Assembly: GCA_964613695.1 (NCBI GenBank)
Contig: CAZTIR010000010.1
Location: 1-32,690, forward strand
Reading direction: 5' to 3'
Source of the DNA: Pyrolobus sp964613695
GTDB taxonomy: Archaea > Thermoproteota > Thermoprotei_A > Sulfolobales > Pyrodictiaceae
DNA: 32,690 nucleotides
Below, in pieces: positions 29,335-32,690 of this stretch; the stretch's first letter is position 1; the number at the start of each line of letters is the position of its first letter. Under the pieces are notes generated by a model. It saw nothing but the letters and a program-made list of their open reading frames with translations, did not search any database and was not told the DNA's origin. The translations under genes and the position numbers were made by a program.

Positions 29335-29646
29335 TTGCCAGAGAAACGCGTTGTTGTAATCGCGGACGAGTACACGGCTACAGCGTTCCGCCTCATCGGT
29401 GTGGACGCGAGGATAGTCTCGAGCGGGGACGAGGCTAGGAAGCTTGTCGAGAAGCTCCTCGAGGATGAGGAGGTGGGAGTTATACTAGTCTCGAACGAGT
29501 TCGCGGATAGCGTGAGGGATATAGTGGAGAGGGTTGGGAGCGAGAGGAGCGACAAGGTGGTCGCGCTGCTGCCGACGCTGAGGCACCCTGGCAAGCCCGC
29601 TGATATGAGAAGGCTTCTTCTCCAGGCGCTGGGCTTCGGAGGCTAG
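29335..29646 (+). CDS. atpF: A-type ATP synthase subunit F
   Basis: 103 residues from TTG 29335, preceded by GAGGGGAG; the upstream in-frame ATG 29302 lies before the predicted transcription start. Subunit F belongs to the central stalk and links rotation to catalysis. Its fold is a small alpha/beta CheY-like domain, visible as RVVVIADEYTATAFRLIGVD, then GVILVSNEFADSV and VVALLPTL, ending with the helical RRLLLQALGFGG that contacts the A3B3 head. atpE follows after 12 bp. Confidence 0.87.
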   Translation: MPEKRVVVIADEYTATAFRLIGVDARIVSSGDEARKLVEKLLEDEEVGVILVSNEFADSVRDIVERVGSERSDKVVALLPTLRHPGKPADMRRLLLQALGFGG

Positions 29647-29658
29647 GGGGCGGGTCCC

Positions 29659-30279
29659 TTGCCCCGTGTAACGCTGAGCGGCAACCCCGAGGCGGTGGCC
29701 AAGAAGGCTGTCGAGAAGCTACGCGACTCGATAGACTCTAAGATGAGGGAGGCTCTCGACGCGGCTATACGCATACTCGACTCGGCGAGGATAAGGGCCC
29801 TGGAGAGGGTGGAGAGGGAGGTCTCCCAGATACTACGCGAGGCCGAGGAGAAGGTTCACGCCGAGCGTGCGGTGAGGGAGACGGAGATACGCGTAGCCGA
29901 GCTAAACGCCCGCAACGAGTGGATCGAGAGGGCTGTCCGCGAGGCCCTCAAGAGGCTGCGCGGCGCCCTAGGCGAGGAGGAGTACACGGCGTTCCTACGG
30001 GACATGCTGCGCAGGGCGGCCGAGAGCCTAAAAGCGATGGATATAAGCGAGGGCGTGGTATACCCCACCGAGCCCGACCGCGACATTGTAGAGAAGCTTG
30101 TCGCGACAGAGAAGCTCCCCGTAACCCTCAGGGTGGCGGATAGGAGCGTGGAGGGCCTGGGAGGCTTCATAGTCGCCTCGCCCGACGAGACCACGAGGCT
30201 AGATTACAGGCTCGAATCCGTCCTAGCAGACGCGATAGAAGACGCGAGAGCGGCTGCAGCGAAACAGTTGTTCGGCTGA
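29659..30279 (+). CDS. atpE: A-type ATP synthase subunit E (peripheral stalk)
   Basis: 206 residues, TTG start 29659. A long charged N-terminal helix (about 10-100; RIRALERVEREVSQILREAE, then RAVRETEIRVAELNARNEWI) pairs with subunit H or I in the peripheral stalk, and a C-terminal alpha/beta domain (SVEGLGGFIVASPDETTRLD, with the conserved GGF) caps the A3B3 head. The catalytic A and B genes, which often follow E or F, are not here: the next genes are unrelated. A T4 run at 30295-30298 probably ends the F-E transcript. Confidence 0.9.
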   Translation: MPRVTLSGNPEAVAKKAVEKLRDSIDSKMREALDAAIRILDSARIRALERVEREVSQILREAEEKVHAERAVRETEIRVAELNARNEWIERAVREALKRLRGALGEEEYTAFLRDMLRRAAESLKAMDISEGVVYPTEPDRDIVEKLVATEKLPVTLRVADRSVEGLGGFIVASPDETTRLDYRLESVLADAIEDARAAAAKQLFG

Positions 30280-30334
30280 CACTCCTCCCCCCTCTTTTCA
30301 CTACGCAACACTATACTACGGTCATAGTGGGGTT

Positions 30335-30390
30335 TCAGCACTCAAGACCCTCTTCATCGCCCTCGGGCTCCGCGTGCGCGGGGTCATCAC
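30335..30390 (-). ncRNA. Candidate C/D-box sRNA guiding tRNA-Leu(CAA) C34 methylation
   Basis: On the minus strand: box C GTGATGA (30390-30384, perfect), a GC-rich interval that folds on itself (CCGCG-CA-CGCGG), D'-like CCGA (30366-30363), C' GCGATGA (30360-30354, one mismatch), guide AGAGGGTCTTGAGTG, box D CTGA (30338-30335, perfect); 56 nt in all. The guide complements CTCAAGACCCTC, an archaeal tRNA-Leu(CAA) anticodon arm, and the fifth guide base from box D pairs with C34. No clear own promoter; it lies 22 nt past the stop of the 30412-30777 gene and may be processed from that message. Confidence 0.7.
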
Positions 30391-30411
30391 GCATCCTCTA
30401 AACCGTTGAGG

Positions 30412-30777
30412 CTAGCCGAGGGCTCCAGCTTCGAGAGCCTTCTCGAGGAGCCTTCTTTGCGCTTCTAGCCTCTCCTGCTTCCCCCTTATCTTCTCTGCGA
30501 GCTCTTCCAGGCTCTTGGCGAAGGCGTATAGCCCGTAGGGCGTGTAGTAGACGTTGCTACACGTCCAGGCTGTTGTGGGTAGTGCGTCAGAGTGCGCTAT
30601 CTTAGCGTAGAGCCAGTCGCCGTAAGCCGCGAGGGCTATGAGGTGAAGGTCTTCGCCGCGCTTCGCAACTAGTAGCACGCAGTCTCCCGTCGCGCTCTCC
30701 ACCACTATCTTCTCGTAGACCCCCGACTCCCTCAACAGTGTTGAGAGCTTCTCAGCCGCCTCTCTTAGGCTTGGCAC
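30412..30777 (-). CDS. Hypothetical protein
   Basis: 121 residues, GTG start 30777; an A/T-rich patch at 30796-30803 lies about 23 nt upstream and may be a leaderless promoter. The first ~80 residues look like a small alpha/beta domain (KIVVESATGDCVLLVAKRGE, LHLIALAAYGDWLYAKIAHS) with cysteines near 33 and 73 and an aromatic stretch NVYYTPYGLYAF. The rest is a coiled-coil-like charged helix (LEELAEKIRGKQERLEAQRR). No family recognised. An sRNA candidate follows on the same strand. Confidence 0.6.
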   Translation of the reverse strand: MPSLREAAEKLSTLLRESGVYEKIVVESATGDCVLLVAKRGEDLHLIALAAYGDWLYAKIAHSDALPTTAWTCSNVYYTPYGLYAFAKSLEELAEKIRGKQERLEAQRRLLEKALEAGALG

Positions 30778-30813
30778 TGGGCCGCACCGGGTACAATCTT
30801 TTCCAGGGCCTTG

Positions 30814-30822
30814 GCTTATCTT
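30814..30822 (+). promoter_or_regulatory. TATA-like element for the DUF1152 gene
   Basis: GCTTATCTT, centred 30818, predicts initiation at about 30844, next to the in-frame GTG at 30842. This favours a leaderless start at 30842 over the GTG at 30824, which would lie ahead of the transcript. Confidence 0.45.
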
Positions 30823-30841
30823 CGTGCATCCCCGGCGACTA

Positions 30842-31876
30842 GTGTTGGACGTAGAGGAGCTCTTCGGCTTCCGGCCGCGTAGCGTGATAGTATTCGCCGT
30901 TGGCGGCGGCGGCGACGCAGCATCGGGCTATCTTAATGCCTTCTGGCTGCGGAGGAGGGGCGTGGATGCGGTCCTCGCGGCGATAGCCTGGGAGCGTTTC
31001 ATCGTAGACCCTTGCCCTGGGCCCCTCTCGCTAGACGAGTTTGCCTCGCCTGCTGTTAGGCTCGAGTGGCTTGTCGAGGCGAGGGGCGGGTGCTACGCTG
31101 TTAGAGCCTGTAGCTCTCGTGTCATAGTCCCGCAGGTTTGTAGGCTTGCGCGCATCACGGGCGAGAGCGTGTACGTGGTGGACGTTGTGGCGGGCTCGAG
31201 GGGTGTCGCGAGGAGCCTCGAGGAGCTAGCATCTCTCACCGGTGCCGAGGCTATACTAGCGGTGGATGTTGGCGGCGACGTGTTGGCTCAGGGTTTTGAG
31301 GATAGTCTCTGGAGCCCTCTCGCCGACTCACTCGGCCTAGCGGGTAGCGTAGAGAGCGGGCTCCCGGTCACAGTTGCAGTCCAGTCCCCGGGTTCTGATG
31401 GCGAGCTGGGCCTCGATGCTATCACGGAGCGTGTTGGTGATGTGGCGGTGGCGGGCGGGCTTAGGGGTGCTAGGATGGTGTCGCTGGAGGAGGTTGGGCT
31501 CCTAGAGGAGCTGGTTAGGGAGGGTTTTGTCACGGAGGCTGGCTTGGCGCAGGTTCTAGCCAGGCGCGGGTTGAGGGGCGAGCTTAGGATACGTGGCGGC
31601 ACGCGTAGGGTGGCACTCTCATTCATCCAGGCTCTCGTACTCTATCTAGACGGTAGTGTGTTGTATGAGCAGTCGCCGCTGGCCAGGAGGGTTTCGGGCA
31701 CCTGGAGCGTATGGGAGGCTAGGGATAGGCTACTCGAATCCTGTGTCGCGACAGAGCTGGACCTCGAGGAGAACCTCTGGGATATGATGGTGAGGGGTGA
31801 GGCTCCGGACCCGCTCGAGGCCCGGAGGAGGGCTAGGAGGGTTGCCAGGAGCTACTGCGTCGAGAGGCGCACGTAG
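30842..31876 (+). CDS. DUF1152 family protein
   Basis: About 344 residues from GTG 30842 (30824 alternative). The conserved family features are the glycine loop FAVGGGGDAASGYL near the N-terminus, AIAWERFIVDPCPGP, and ILAVDVGGDVLAQG in the middle, suggesting a Rossmann-like nucleotide-binding fold; the biochemical function of DUF1152 is not established. Cysteines appear in GGCYAVRACSS and at the C-terminus. The 3' end overlaps the convergent dehydrogenase gene by 25 bp. Confidence 0.8.
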   Translation: MLDVEELFGFRPRSVIVFAVGGGGDAASGYLNAFWLRRRGVDAVLAAIAWERFIVDPCPGPLSLDEFASPAVRLEWLVEARGGCYAVRACSSRVIVPQVCRLARITGESVYVVDVVAGSRGVARSLEELASLTGAEAILAVDVGGDVLAQGFEDSLWSPLADSLGLAGSVESGLPVTVAVQSPGSDGELGLDAITERVGDVAVAGGLRGARMVSLEEVGLLEELVREGFVTEAGLAQVLARRGLRGELRIRGGTRRVALSFIQALVLYLDGSVLYEQSPLARRVSGTWSVWEARDRLLESCVATELDLEENLWDMMVRGEAPDPLEARRRARRVARSYCVERRT

Positions 31877-32690
31877 TAGGCTGGCTTGTCGTGGAGCCCC
31901 GGGAGCGCCTCTAGGCTAGCCTCGCCGGCCAGGGCTGCTAGCTTCTCGAGAACCTCCCTCTCCTTCAAAACCCTCTCTATCCACGCTAGGCCGACTATGC
32001 GCACCTCCCCGCTTCTCGTGCGAGGCGGGGGCCAGTAGGAGTATATCGGGTGCAGTAGCGTCAGAATGTGGGAGCTCCTCTCTACAATGGTAACCGCGTG
32101 AGGGTCTATACTGGAGAGGTATATAGTATCCGTCTCGACGCTCTCAACCCCATCTGCGAGCCTAGCTTCGAGGCCCAGCCTCCTCGCCCACTCTAGACCG
32201 GTATCGTTCACGCAGTACAACTCAGCGCGTATACCGAGGCTCTTAGCGTAGAGCGCTGCAGCGAGGCCGCTCACGCCGCAGCCTATCACGGTGAGGGAGC
32301 CGCGGGCCTCTTCTACGGCAGCTACGCCAATGCCCATGGGGTAGAGGAGGGCGCAGAAAGCCTCCCTACCATCACAAGCACTCCTGTCGAGAACCTTAAG
32401 ACTAGACTCTGGGAGCGCGGTGTACTCGGCGAGCCAGCCGTCGATATGAAGGCCGGGATGTAAGCCGCTAGGCGTAACGGAGTCCTGGACAACGAGACTA
32501 CCCTCGGGTATGCTGCTCCTAGCGCCCCTCTTCACAACAAACCCGAAGCCCGTGTGCCCAACAACGCGGCCGTGCTCGAGCCAAATTATGCTCCTCGCCA
32601 CACCCTGCTCTACACCAGTCCACCCGGCGGCAACAACCCGGACTAGCACGTGACCCGGAGGTATGGGTGGCAGGAGGCTCTCCTCCACTT
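31852..32690 (-). CDS. MDR-family (zinc-alcohol-dehydrogenase-like) protein, partial
   Basis: At least 278 residues; the 5' end probably lies beyond the window, because the usual first ~25 residues of the fold are missing and the frame is open to the edge. Medium-chain dehydrogenase layout: GroES-like N-terminal domain (HVLVRVVAAGWTGVEQGV; RVVGHTGFGFVV) and a Rossmann domain with the cofactor loop VIGCGVSGLAAALYAKSLGI. GHTGFG replaces the usual GHExxG zinc-site segment, and other zinc ligands are not apparent, so it may be a zinc-free reductase. The substrate is unknown. Confidence 0.75.
   Translation of the reverse strand, partial: VEESLLPPIPPGHVLVRVVAAGWTGVEQGVARSIIWLEHGRVVGHTGFGFVVKRGARSSIPEGSLVVQDSVTPSGLHPGLHIDGWLAEYTALPESSLKVLDRSACDGREAFCALLYPMGIGVAAVEEARGSLTVIGCGVSGLAAALYAKSLGIRAELYCVNDTGLEWARRLGLEARLADGVESVETDTIYLSSIDPHAVTIVERSSHILTLLHPIYSYWPPPRTRSGEVRIVGLAWIERVLKEREVLEKLAALAGEASLEALPGLHDKPAYYVRLSTQ

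Noticed and set aside
1..32690. CRISPR arrays, insertion sequences, toxin-antitoxin pairs or prophage genes
   Set aside because: No regularly spaced repeats, transposase motifs, long direct or inverted repeats, or phage structural genes were seen. The nucleotidyltransferase at 21895 has no partner that looks like an antitoxin.

Overview
The window looks like a piece of chromosome from a hyperthermophilic crenarchaeon, most likely of the Pyrodictium/Hyperthermus/Pyrolobus group (Desulfurococcales). Support comes from archaeal-only or crenarchaeal genes (Nep1, RNase P subunit 4, S19e, PDCD5, CdvA, A-type ATPase subunits, bifunctional phosphoglucose/phosphomannose isomerase, archaeosine-pathway QueC), high GC with AGG/AGA arginine codons, many TTG/GTG starts, TATA boxes about 25 bp from start codons (leaderless transcripts), and C/D-box sRNA genes. 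The genus is an inference. No IS element, CRISPR array, tRNA or rRNA gene was seen, and no gene-free stretch exceeds about 200 bases.

Layout. 1-2735: a translation/RNA block (a membrane protein and Nep1 leftward; RNase P subunit 4, a CRM/YhbY protein, S19e and PDCD5 rightward, with long overlaps). 2897-4360: a V4R protein, a Nudix hydrolase and a helical protein of unknown role. 4314-11682: a hydrogen-uptake locus. A leftward set (unknown protein, hydrogenase maturation protease, Cys-containing unknown) diverges from a rightward set, small subunit - Isp1 - Isp2 - large subunit, encoding a Tat-exported membrane-bound group 1 [NiFe] hydrogenase. It is followed by a GltD-like flavin oxidoreductase. 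12974-17522: two unknown leftward genes, one a membrane protein, diverging from a 910-residue P-loop ATPase with winged-helix segments, then a HAD phosphatase. 17523-23490: a winged-helix-like protein, QueC, a SixA-like phosphatase, a leftward HIT-SDR-unknown operon, a nucleotidyltransferase and PGI/PMI. 23635-25687: an unknown membrane/coiled-coil gene pair convergent with the division gene cdvA. 25771-30279: a LeuC-type dehydratase and A-ATPase subunits I (leftward), F and E (rightward). 30412-32690: an unknown, a DUF1152 protein and a partial MDR dehydrogenase.

How the genes work together. The hydrogenase would oxidise H2 outside the membrane and pass electrons through Isp1 (heme b) to Isp2 (HdrD-like Fe-S protein); the neighbouring protease trims the large subunit. 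The A-ATPase would use the resulting ion gradient. The small subunit carries C-x2-D instead of C-x2-C at the proximal cluster, the 3Cys1Asp arrangement known from group 1h enzymes, and has two large insertions.

The least expected content is in the spacers: four C/D-box sRNA candidates (17534-17593 +, 18209-18266 +, 23497-23552 -, 30335-30390 -). Three have a TATA box about 26 nt ahead of box C. One has a guide that, by the N+5 rule, points at C34 of a CAA-anticodon tRNA-Leu. Several TATA elements seem to serve two divergent genes, including two sRNA/protein-gene pairs.
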